12,298 nucleotides of DNA from Pseudomonadota bacterium (GTDB lineage Bacteria > Pseudomonadota > Alphaproteobacteria > Rhizobiales > Xanthobacteraceae): contig JAEZMI010000414.1 in assembly GCA_023414975.1 (NCBI GenBank), positions 1 to 12,298 of the forward strand, given 5' to 3'. Position 1 is the first letter of the stretch. Each line of letters opens with the position of its first letter. Positions 1 through 6,372 of the stretch are shown here, piece after piece. The notes under the pieces are model-generated. The model ran no database searches and was not told the origin of the DNA. It was given only the letters and a program-made list of their open reading frames with translations. The position numbers and the translations under genes were made by a program.

Positions 1-767
1 CCCTTGCGCCCGGTCGGGTTGAACTCGGCGTCCTTGACGTGAAACATGCCGATGCGCTCGGCATAGATGTCGAGATGGTCGAGATAATCGAGCTGCTGCA
101 GCACATAGTGCGAGGGGTCGTAGAGCATCTTGGCGCGGGGGTGCCCGCCGACGCGCTCCAGGAACATCTCGAACGTGTCGCCGTCGTGCAGGTCCTCGCC
201 CGGATGGATCTCGAAGCAGATGTCGACGCCGCAGTCATCGGCATGGTCGAGCAGCGGGCGCCAGCGGCGGGCGAGTTCGTCGAACGCTTCCTCCACCAGC
301 CCGGCCGGGCGCTGCGGCCAGGGATAGACATAAGGCCAGGCGAGCGCGCCGGAGAAGCTGACCAGGGCGGTGAGCCCGAGATGGCGCGAGGCGGTGAGCG
401 CCTTCTTCACCTGGTCCACCGCCCATTCCTGCCGCGCTGCCGGATTGCCGCGCACCTCGGCGGCCGCGAAGCCGTCGAACATCGCGTCATAGGCGGGGTG
501 CACCGCCACCAACTGCCCCTGCAGATGGGTGGACAGTTCGGTGACGGCGACGCCGTTCTCGCTCGCCTGGCCCGCCCATGCCTCGCACCAGCCGCGCGAG
601 GCGCTCGCCTGGTCGAGGTCGAGAATGCGGGGATCGTTGGTCGGCACCTGCACGCCGAGATAGCCGCAGTCGGCGGCCCAACGGGTGATGCTGTCCCAGG
701 AATTGAAAGGCGCATCCGCGCCAAGGAATTGAGCCAGGAAGAGTCCTGGTCCCTTGATCGTGCGCAT
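1..767 (-). CDS. Sugar phosphate isomerase/epimerase-like TIM-barrel protein (3' end outside window)
   Basis: The reading frame is open from an ATG at 767 down to the left window edge, giving 255 residues without a stop; the C-terminus is missing. The start is supported by a strong Shine-Dalgarno (GGGAGGA) a few bases upstream. The protein fits the xylose isomerase-like / AP endonuclease 2 TIM-barrel family: it has the metal-site pattern F-E-I-H-P-G-E-D around residues 185-192, Y-D-P-S-H at 216-220 and F-H-V-K-D-A-E at 242-248, where E186, D217/H220 and H243 are the likely divalent metal ligands. Such proteins isomerise or epimerise sugars, inositols or keto-sugars in the cytoplasm and often sit beside Gfo/Idh dehydrogenases and sugar importers. 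It is divergent from the lacI-type gene, whose operators lie in the shared upstream region, so repression by that regulator is likely. The exact substrate is not deducible. Confidence 0.87.
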   Translation of the reverse strand, partial: MRTIKGPGLFLAQFLGADAPFNSWDSITRWAADCGYLGVQVPTNDPRILDLDQASASRGWCEAWAGQASENGVAVTELSTHLQGQLVAVHPAYDAMFDGFAAAEVRGNPAARQEWAVDQVKKALTASRHLGLTALVSFSGALAWPYVYPWPQRPAGLVEEAFDELARRWRPLLDHADDCGVDICFEIHPGEDLHDGDTFEMFLERVGGHPRAKMLYDPSHYVLQQLDYLDHLDIYAERIGMFHVKDAEFNPTGRK

Positions 768-793
768 AGGTCCTCCCGACCGGGCTGCGTGTG

Positions 794-807
794 CCTAACC
801 GTTTGCT
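794..807. promoter_or_regulatory. Weak third LacI-family operator-like site
   Basis: The core AACCGTTT fits the AA-N-CG-N-TT centre of LacI-family operators, but the outer TG and CA positions are mostly lost (7 of 10 fixed positions of TGNAANCGNTTNCA). Its centre lies 17 bases from the neighbouring better site. It may be an auxiliary site or chance. Confidence 0.3.
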
Positions 808-810
808 TTT

Positions 811-824
811 TGTCATCGGTTGCG
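811..824. promoter_or_regulatory. Second LacI-family operator
   Basis: The sequence TGTCATCGGTTGCG matches 8 of 10 fixed positions of the LacI-family consensus TGNAANCGNTTNCA. Its centre lies exactly 32 bases (about three helical turns) from the centre of the perfect operator at 843-856, a phasing that would allow two dimers on the same DNA face. It overlaps the predicted -35 of the regulator's own promoter. Confidence 0.6.
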
Positions 825-848
825 CGTAGCGTAACGGAAGTTTGTAAT
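820..848 (+). promoter_or_regulatory. Predicted promoter of the lacI-type gene
   Basis: The -35 candidate TTGCGC (820-825) is separated by 17 bases from the -10 candidate TGTAAT (843-848), which matches TATAAT at 5 of 6 positions. Both hexamers overlap the two LacI-type operators, which predicts autorepression. The -35 match is mediocre, so the call is moderate. Confidence 0.45.
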
Positions 849-857
849 CGATTGCAA
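829..857 (-). promoter_or_regulatory. Possible promoter of the isomerase gene
   Basis: Read on the minus strand, TTGCAA (857-852) is followed after 17 bases by TTACGC (834-829), or one base later by TACGCT. The -35 lies inside the perfect LacI operator, so the regulator could block both divergent promoters from the same site. The -10 is poor, hence low confidence. Confidence 0.3.
843..856. promoter_or_regulatory. Perfect LacI-family operator
   Basis: TGTAATCGATTGCA matches all ten fixed positions of the LacI-family consensus TGNAANCGNTTNCA. The wider TTGTAATCGATTGCAA (842-857) is an almost perfect palindrome, with a single mismatched base pair. It lies 54 bases upstream of the regulator's start, between two divergent genes, and covers the predicted -10 of the regulator and the possible -35 of the isomerase gene. 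Confidence 0.8.
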
Positions 858-909
858 GCGCCCTTCCGCCGGATTGCGGGAGGCCCCGTGCAAAGGCTAT
901 TCAGGGGTG

Positions 910-1959
910 ATGGAACACCGCCCACGCCCGTCCGGCATGCCGATCGAACCGGAGGCGCCGTCCACGCCGCGCCCTGCGACGCCGCGCCTTGCCGATGTGG
1001 CGCGCCTTGCCGGTGTGTCGACGGCGACGGTGAGCCGCGTGCTCTCCAATCCCGACATGGTGACGGCCGAGACCCGGCGGGTGGTGCAGGAGGCGATCCG
1101 CGCGACGGGCTATCGGCTGAACCACGCCGCCCGCAACCTGCGCCACCGCCGCACCGGGGGCATCGTGGCGTTGGTGCCGGACCTCTCCAATCCCTTTTTC
1201 TCGCAGATCCTTGCGGGGATGTCGGCGGTGCTGACGCCGGCGAGCTACAATCTCCTCGTGGCCGATACCCGCGCCATGAGTACCGAATCGATCCTCGGCT
1301 ATGCGGAGCCGAGCCGGGCGGACGGGCTGATCGTTCTCGACGGCGCGGCGCCGCTGGAGCGCTGCGAACCGCGCATTCCGCTGGTGCTGGCCTGCGAGTG
1401 GATCCCCGGCCTCACCGCGCCGCGGGTTAAGATCGACAACCGCGCCGCCGCCGCGCTGGCCGTCGACCATCTGGTGGCGCTCGGCCATCGCCATATCGGT
1501 CATGTCGCCGGCCCCCCGGACAATGTCCTCACCCAGGCCCGTCTCGCCGGCACCGCGCAGGCCCTGAAGGCGCATGGCCTGCCGGAGCCGCTGGTCCTGC
1601 CGGGCGATTTCTCGCTGGATTCCGGCCGGCGTGCCGGGGCGGCGTGGCTCGCCTTGCCGGTGGAGCGCCGGCCCCGCGCCATGACTTTCTCCAGCGATGC
1701 CATGGCCTGCGGCTTCATCGGCGAGGTGCAGCATCGCGGGCTGAGCGTGCCGCGCGACGTCTCCGTCATGGGCTTCGACGACATCGAACTGGTCTCGCAC
1801 ATGACGCCGGCGCTCTCCACCATCCGCCAGCCGCGCGAAGCCATCGGCCGCCGCGCCGCCCAACTCCTGCTCGACCTCGTGGCCGGCACGCAGACCGCCG
1901 GGGACGTGATCCTGCCGGTTGAGCTCGTCCTGCGCGGCAGTACGGCGGCGCCGGGCTAG
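910..1959 (+). CDS. LacI-family transcriptional regulator
   Basis: This is a 349-residue DNA-binding regulator. The helix-turn-helix is at about residues 27-46 (L-A-D-V-A-R-L-A-G-V-S-T-A-T-V-S-R-V-L-S) and the hinge helix at about 71-82 (N-H-A-A-R-N-L-R-H-R-R-T); a periplasmic-binding-protein-like effector domain follows to near the C-terminus, including the late G-F-D-D-I-E motif typical of the family. The N-terminal tail of about 25 residues before the HTH is proline-rich and longer than usual. The start is uncertain: ATG 910 has AGGGG very close upstream, while ATG 937, GTG 907 and TTG 874 are alternatives. It presumably responds to a sugar-type ligand and controls the divergent isomerase gene and itself through the operators at 811-856. 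The stop overlaps the convergent glycosyltransferase-like gene by 4 bases. Confidence 0.93.
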   Translation: MEHRPRPSGMPIEPEAPSTPRPATPRLADVARLAGVSTATVSRVLSNPDMVTAETRRVVQEAIRATGYRLNHAARNLRHRRTGGIVALVPDLSNPFFSQILAGMSAVLTPASYNLLVADTRAMSTESILGYAEPSRADGLIVLDGAAPLERCEPRIPLVLACEWIPGLTAPRVKIDNRAAAALAVDHLVALGHRHIGHVAGPPDNVLTQARLAGTAQALKAHGLPEPLVLPGDFSLDSGRRAGAAWLALPVERRPRAMTFSSDAMACGFIGEVQHRGLSVPRDVSVMGFDDIELVSHMTPALSTIRQPREAIGRRAAQLLLDLVAGTQTAGDVILPVELVLRGSTAAPG

Positions 1960-3248
1960 GGTTCCACCACCATCGGCAGGCGTTCCAGCACCGCGTCGGC
2001 GGCGCGGCGGACGCCGGGATCGGCCTTCATGCGCGCCGAGATGGCGCCGAGGCGGGCGTGCAGGGCACGGTCTTCCAGCAGGCCGGTAATGGCCGCGCGC
2101 AAGGCGCCCGGCGACCAGTTGGAGCGGTGCATGGCGCGGCCGACGCGGGTGTCCTGCGTGCGGCGGGCATTGTCGTGCCCGTCCCAGCAATAGGGCATGA
2201 CCAGCGCGGGAACGCCGTGAAACAGCGCCTCGCAGAAGGAGTTGTTGCCGCCATGGTGGATGAACAGCGCGGACTGCGCGACCACCGAAGGCTGGGGAAA
2301 CCAGCTGCCGAGAAACACATTGTCCGGCACGCGGCGATAGGCATCCATGAAGCCGCCGACATTGACGTAGAAGCGGGCGGGCAGGGTGGCGAAGACCTCG
2401 ATCATCCGGCCGATCTGGTCGGTGTCGATGGCCCCGAGGCTGCCGAAGCTCATGTAAACCAGCGGGCCCTCGTTCACCGGCAGCGGAGGGGGGTCGAACG
2501 GGACTTCCTCCCTGACGCAGCCTTCGAGGAACACGAAGCGGTCCTCCGGCAGCGCCCGCGCGCGCTCATAGCGGACGGCGGAGGGGGCGAGCAGCAGGTT
2601 CAGCCAGTCGGAATTCTCAAGGAACTGCCCGGGTGGCAGGGCGCGCAGGCCCCGCGCGCGGCGGAAGGCGTTGTACCGGTTATGAGCCGGCTTCAATGCC
2701 GCCGCCGCGGCCTTCTCCCACGCGGCGCGGCCGGAGGCGTCCTGCGGCGAGAGGCCGGAGAGATAGGGCGGCACGAGCGGATCGGGAATTTCCGTCTCCG
2801 CGCAGGAGACGACGCGCGCCCAGGGCCGCCCCGCGCGCAGGATGGCCGGGAACATGATGACGTTGTCGAGCAGGATGGCATCGGGCTGGATCTGAGCCAG
2901 CAGCCCTTCGAGCGAGTCCTCGACGGCGATCACCGTGTCGACGATCGCCTCCCAGGTCGGGGCGACATAGGCCTGCAGCTGATCGAAGGGGGAGAGGTCG
3001 AAATGGGCGAGATGCGTGTTGACGAAGTTCTGCCAGTAGGTCTCGCCGCGCGCCTGCGCCGCCGCCGGTTCCGGCTGGAGGTGATATTCCCGAAAGCCAT
3101 ATTCGGCGAACACACCCGTGAAGCCGGGATGGCAGATGAAGACGGGCTCCGCCCCGCGCGCCGCCAGCTCGCGGGCGATGCCGACGCAGTTCAGCGCGGC
3201 GCCGAAGCTCGCTTCGGGAAACAGGGCGATAACGGGCGGGCGGGTCAC
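1956..3248 (-). CDS. GT1-type glycosyltransferase-like protein (copy 1, coupled to GntR)
   Basis: This 430-residue cytoplasmic protein resembles the GT-B glycosyltransferase family 1 (UDP-glycosyltransferase/MGT, YjiC-like). The C-terminal nucleotide-sugar half shows S-F-G-S at 267-270, W-F-P-Q at 316-319, H-H-G-G-N-N-S at 331-337 and W-D-G-H-D-N at 355-360. The N-terminal acceptor half starts with F-P-E-A-S-F-G (10-16), where family members normally have an H-G-H-x-N-P type motif; the catalytic histidine is not visible, and the D-Q donor motif reads D-G. The start is a GTG overlapping the GntR stop (GTGA), with AAGGAA upstream; the paralog's N-terminus supports it. It is collinear with the second copy at 8268-9542, with 65 of 120 positions identical over residues 261-380 by hand count. 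The acceptor and donor are unknown, and a non-transferase role is possible. Confidence 0.82.
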   Translation of the reverse strand: MTRPPVIALFPEASFGAALNCVGIARELAARGAEPVFICHPGFTGVFAEYGFREYHLQPEPAAAQARGETYWQNFVNTHLAHFDLSPFDQLQAYVAPTWEAIVDTVIAVEDSLEGLLAQIQPDAILLDNVIMFPAILRAGRPWARVVSCAETEIPDPLVPPYLSGLSPQDASGRAAWEKAAAAALKPAHNRYNAFRRARGLRALPPGQFLENSDWLNLLLAPSAVRYERARALPEDRFVFLEGCVREEVPFDPPPLPVNEGPLVYMSFGSLGAIDTDQIGRMIEVFATLPARFYVNVGGFMDAYRRVPDNVFLGSWFPQPSVVAQSALFIHHGGNNSFCEALFHGVPALVMPYCWDGHDNARRTQDTRVGRAMHRSNWSPGALRAAITGLLEDRALHARLGAISARMKADPGVRRAADAVLERLPMVVEP

Positions 3249-4207
3249 GGGGCCGTTCCTTTGATGGGCGCGCCGGCCTGTTGCGGGCCTCTCAGCAGCG
3301 GGGACATGCCGCGACCGGCGGCTTCCGGCCGGCGAATCCCCGACCGACGCAAATGCAGCACCATCTGGTCGGCGGCAAGCTCGAGCTGGTTGCGTTCGAG
3401 ACTGTCGAGAATGTCGAGATGCTCGTCCATCGCCTGGCGCTGGCGGAAGGGCGGGGCGGCCCCCTCCTTCTGCGCCACGCGCCGCAGCCGGTGATGGGCC
3501 AGCAGCGTGCCCTGCACGAAGCGGTTGGCGGCGCCTTCCGCGATCATCACGTGGAAGTCGATATCGAGCCGCTGGAAGCCGGCGGCGGTCAGCCGGCCGT
3601 CCGGCAGGTCGCGAAAGGCGCGCATCTGGGTGCGCAGCGCGCTGGCGCGGGTCGGGTCCAGCGTGAACCCCGGCGTGAGGATGGCCTGCGGCTCCAGCGT
3701 GAGGCGGAAGGCGAAGCTCTCCGCGATGGCGCGCGGCGTGTCGAGCAGCGGCTGGAACGCCCAGGCGCTGCCCGGAAGCTGGGTGACGATACCATCGCGC
3801 GACAGTATTTTTAGCGCATTCAGTACCTCGACACGCGAGACGGAGTACCGCCGGGCGAGGGCGCTCACCGATTGAACATCCGCGATGCGGCGCGCGGCCC
3901 GGTCGGTGAGGATGCGGGTGAACAGGCCCTGTTCGAGGTCGTCCGCCGCAATCCGCGCGTCGCCCAGCCCCTCCGTCGCGCCCTGCGCAAGAAAATAGCC
4001 CTCTTCCTCCTTCCAGATAAGAAGGTTGTTCTTTTCCAGTATCTTGAAAGCGGATCTTATCGGCGTGCGTGAGACGCCGCAGGCGGCGGCGATGGCCTGT
4101 TCCGGCATGTGGTCGCCCGCCCTCATGCCCCGGTCCAGCGCCAGCGCGATGACCTGCCGCGCGAGCGAGACATGATTGTGGCGGGCGGCGCGGCGGCGTC
4201 CGGCCAT
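3245..4207 (-). CDS. GntR-family regulator with two winged-helix domains and FCD effector domain
   Basis: This 320-residue regulator has a GntR winged helix at about 13-75 (with C-G-V-S-R-T-P-I-R at 43-51), a second winged-helix-like segment at about 92-153 (Y-S-V-S-R-V-E-V-L-N, then A-L-K-I-L-S-R-D-G) and a C-terminal FCD domain at about 158-288. FCD metal/ligand residues appear as D215 and H219 (D-I-D-F-H), H263 (E-H-L-D-I-L) and H285. Ordinary FCD regulators are near 220-250 residues, so the extra HTH explains the length. The ATG is preceded by GGGAGGA at proper spacing. It is divergent from the ABC importer operon and couples to the downstream glycosyltransferase-like gene through GTGA, so it probably controls the operon in response to the imported solute or a metabolite. 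FCD proteins usually bind organic acids or amines; the ligand here is unknown. Confidence 0.92.
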   Translation of the reverse strand: MAGRRRAARHNHVSLARQVIALALDRGMRAGDHMPEQAIAAACGVSRTPIRSAFKILEKNNLLIWKEEEGYFLAQGATEGLGDARIAADDLEQGLFTRILTDRAARRIADVQSVSALARRYSVSRVEVLNALKILSRDGIVTQLPGSAWAFQPLLDTPRAIAESFAFRLTLEPQAILTPGFTLDPTRASALRTQMRAFRDLPDGRLTAAGFQRLDIDFHVMIAEGAANRFVQGTLLAHHRLRRVAQKEGAAPPFRQRQAMDEHLDILDSLERNQLELAADQMVLHLRRSGIRRPEAAGRGMSPLLRGPQQAGAPIKGTAP

Positions 4208-4260
4208 GGCATCCTCCCGATGCGCCTCCGCCGGAGCGGGACGTGCGCTTAAAAACCGCG

Positions 4261-4278
4261 AATACAGTTTGACGTATT
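4261..4278. promoter_or_regulatory. Inverted repeat, candidate GntR operator
   Basis: AATAC (4261-4265) and GTATT (4274-4278) form an inverted repeat with an 8-base spacer in the roughly 165-base gap between the divergent regulator and importer genes. A wider pair, CGAATA (4259-4264) and TATTCG (4287-4292), is nested around it. The spacer contains the candidate -35 TTGACG. The region is clearly more AT-rich than its surroundings. The assignment to the adjacent GntR protein is inference from position. Confidence 0.45.
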
Positions 4279-4298
4279 TTTCCGCTTATTCGTACTCT
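4269..4298 (+). promoter_or_regulatory. Predicted promoter of the ABC importer operon
   Basis: TTGACG (4269-4274) is a good -35. The best-placed -10 is TACTCT (4293-4298), 18 bases downstream and only a 3-of-6 match. This would give a 5' leader of about 65-70 bases before the binding-protein start. The -35 lies within the inverted repeat, consistent with repression by the regulator. Confidence 0.42.
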
Positions 4299-4372
4299 CG
4301 CCGGCAGCGGTCATCAAGAACCGCTTTCCTTCCGAGAACCACCGCAACGGTGGGGGACAACAGGAGTTTGCC

Positions 4373-5419
4373 ATGGTGGGGATTTCCTGCCGTGCGGTGG
4401 CCATTGCCGGCATGGCTCTGGGCCTCACCGCCTTTGCCGCGTCGGCCGATCCGCTCGTCATCTCGAACTGGGACGGCTATCTCGCCCCGGACGCCCTGAA
4501 GCAGTTCAACGAGGCCAGCGGCAACAGCGCCGAACTCGTGCTGCACGCGACCAATGAAGAGATCATGGGCAAGCTCATCGCCGCCAAGGGCAAGGGCTAT
4601 GACGTGGTGTTCGTCTCCTCGCCCTTCGCCGAGGTGCTGCACAATCTCGGTCTTGCCGAGGAACTGGATCATTCCAAGCTGCCGAACCTCAAGAACCTCT
4701 ACCCGGAGGCGACGACCCTCTCCCATGACAAGGGCAACACCTTCTCCGTGCCCTATACCTGGGGCACGACGGGGCTCTGCTACCGCTCGGACCTGACCGG
4801 CGAGCCCGCCTCCTGGAACGACCTCCTGAAGCCGGCCGACGCGCTGAAGGGCAAGACCACCATGCTGGCGACCGACCGCTGGCTGCTCGCCGCCGGGTTC
4901 CTCGCGCAGGGTTATTCGGTCAACGAGACCGACAAGCAGAAGCTCCAGCAGACCCGCGACCTCCTGATCGCCGCCAAGAAGACGCTGCTCGCCTATGACG
5001 ACACGACCTTCTACTCGAAGCTCGTCTCCGGCGAGGCCCAGCTCGTTCAGGCCTGGGACGGCTGGTGCAATTACGGCATCACCGAGAACCCGCAGATCAA
5101 ATACGTGATCCCCAAGGAGGGCTCGGACCTCTGGGTGGACACGATGGTGATCCTCAAATCCTCCGAGCACAAAGACGCCGCCTACGCCTTCATCAACTAC
5201 ATGCTGGACGGCAAGAACCATCGCTGGGCGGCGGAGAACATTCTCTACAAGGTGCCGAACAAGGCGGCGATGGAAGGGCTCGATCCCGCGCTGCTGCAGA
5301 AGTACCCGAACATGACGATGACCCCGGCCGAGTTGCTGAAGCACGAGCAACTGCGCGATGTCGGCGCGGCGCAGCGCGATTATTCGCGCACCGTGTCCGA
5401 GATCATGGCCGCGAACTGA
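4373..5419 (+). CDS. Periplasmic substrate-binding protein of a polyamine-type ABC importer
   Basis: This 348-residue exported protein has a Sec signal peptide (positive C-R near the start, hydrophobic core to about residue 22, A-S-A cleavage before D26) and a PotD/PotF-like mature part beginning I-S-N-W-D-G-Y (30-36). It matches the family in length. The family's amine-binding pattern is partly retained: W33, D168 and W254-x-D256 (L-W-V-D) align with conserved PotD pocket residues by eye, but the acidic residue normally a few positions after D168 is absent (D-R-W-L-L). AGGAG at 4362-4366 sets the start. It is first in the operon with two permeases and an ATPase. A polyamine or other cationic amine is the default substrate; opine-, amino-sugar- or amino-alcohol-like solutes remain possible. 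Confidence 0.9.
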   Translation: MVGISCRAVAIAGMALGLTAFAASADPLVISNWDGYLAPDALKQFNEASGNSAELVLHATNEEIMGKLIAAKGKGYDVVFVSSPFAEVLHNLGLAEELDHSKLPNLKNLYPEATTLSHDKGNTFSVPYTWGTTGLCYRSDLTGEPASWNDLLKPADALKGKTTMLATDRWLLAAGFLAQGYSVNETDKQKLQQTRDLLIAAKKTLLAYDDTTFYSKLVSGEAQLVQAWDGWCNYGITENPQIKYVIPKEGSDLWVDTMVILKSSEHKDAAYAFINYMLDGKNHRWAAENILYKVPNKAAMEGLDPALLQKYPNMTMTPAELLKHEQLRDVGAAQRDYSRTVSEIMAAN

Positions 5420-5433
5420 GCCGACCGCCGGCG

Positions 5434-5463
5434 TGCCGCTTCCGCCCCATCGCGGAAGCGGCA
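5434..5463 (+). other. Perfect 12-bp intercistronic hairpin after the binding-protein gene
   Basis: TGCCGCTTCCGC (5434-5445) and GCGGAAGCGGCA (5452-5463) pair perfectly around a 6-base loop CCCATC. No T-tract follows, so it is a poor intrinsic terminator. It sits 14 bases after the binding-protein stop and about 40 bases before the first permease gene. Hairpins here typically protect the upstream mRNA from 3' decay or partly attenuate read-through, giving more binding protein than membrane components. Confidence 0.75.
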
Positions 5464-5505
5464 TGTCCCCGCCGCGCGCGGCGTGCCTCACGGTACCCGA
5501 ACCCG

Positions 5506-6372
5506 ATGCAAGACCGTAAATCCTTCGTGCTGGTCGCGCCGGCCTTTGCATGGCTCACCGCCTTCATGGTGGTGCCGTGCCTGCTGATCCTGGCGCTCGC
5601 CTTCTTCCGGCGCGGCATCTATGGCGGCATCGAGTACACCTTCACGTTCGAGAACGTCGCGATGGTGTTCGATCCGCTCTATGCGCGGATCTTCCTCAAA
5701 TCGGCCTGGATCGCCGGGCTCGCTGCGCTCATCGCGGCCGTGGTCGGCTACGCCGCCGCCTATGCCATCGCCGCCATGCCCCGCCGCCGCCAGCCGGCGC
5801 TGCTGTTCTTCGCCATCCTGCCCTTCTGGTCGAACTATCTCGTGCGCACCTATGCCTGGATCGTGCTGCTCAACCGCGAAGGGCTGATCGTCGCCGTCGC
5901 CCGCAAATTCGGGCTCGAAGGCGCCCTGCCGCCGATGCTCTACACCGAAGGCGCGGTCGTGCTCGGCCTCGTCTACAACTACCTGCCCTTCGTCATCCTC
6001 GCCGCCTATGCCCCGCTCTCCCGCCTCAACCCGGAGATCGCGGAAGCCTCGCGCGACCTCGGCGCGGGCGGCTGGACGACGTTCCGCCGCGTGATCCTGC
6101 CGATCACCCTGCCGGGCGTGGCGACCGGCTTCGTCTTCGTCTTCGTGCTGTCCATCGGCAATTTCGTCACCCCGGCGCTGCTGGGGGGCGGGCAGTTCCA
6201 GATGATCGGCAACCTCGTCTATGCGCAGTTCCTCACCGCCAATGACTGGCCGTTCGGCTCGGCGCTCTCCATGGTGCTGATCGCCGTCATGCTGGTGCTG
6301 CTGACGCTGCAGACCTACGCCAATGAGCGCGCCTCGACCGGCCGCCAGGCGAGCGGGGATGCCGATGGCTGA
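5506..6372 (+). CDS. ABC importer permease, PotB/PotH type
   Basis: This 288-residue integral membrane protein has six predicted transmembrane segments (about 8-33, 62-90, 97-122, 146-170, 203-226 and 250-271) and the BPD inner-membrane EAA coupling loop at 177-199 (E-I-A-E-A-S-R-D-L-G-A-G-G-W), which docks on the ATPase. Length and order match the first permease of spermidine/putrescine importers. The ATG at 5506 is the only plausible start for a full TM1, because the frame upstream contains no usable start codon before leaving the gap; no clear Shine-Dalgarno precedes it. The start lies 86 bases after the binding-protein gene, downstream of the hairpin, which together suggests low translation of the membrane part. 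Its end overlaps the second permease gene by 8 bases. Confidence 0.92.
   Translation: MQDRKSFVLVAPAFAWLTAFMVVPCLLILALAFFRRGIYGGIEYTFTFENVAMVFDPLYARIFLKSAWIAGLAALIAAVVGYAAAYAIAAMPRRRQPALLFFAILPFWSNYLVRTYAWIVLLNREGLIVAVARKFGLEGALPPMLYTEGAVVLGLVYNYLPFVILAAYAPLSRLNPEIAEASRDLGAGGWTTFRRVILPITLPGVATGFVFVFVLSIGNFVTPALLGGGQFQMIGNLVYAQFLTANDWPFGSALSMVLIAVMLVLLTLQTYANERASTGRQASGDADG

Noticed and set aside
39..1430. A 463-codon plus-strand open frame crossing the isomerase gene, the intergenic region and lacI
   Set aside because: Low-complexity composition, no recognisable domain, and it runs antisense to the isomerase gene and out of frame with lacI; a high-GC shadow frame.
2058..3494. A 478-codon plus-strand open frame opposite the first glycosyltransferase-like gene
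   Set aside because: It is antisense to two well-supported genes (glycosyltransferase-like and GntR) and its translation has no family features.
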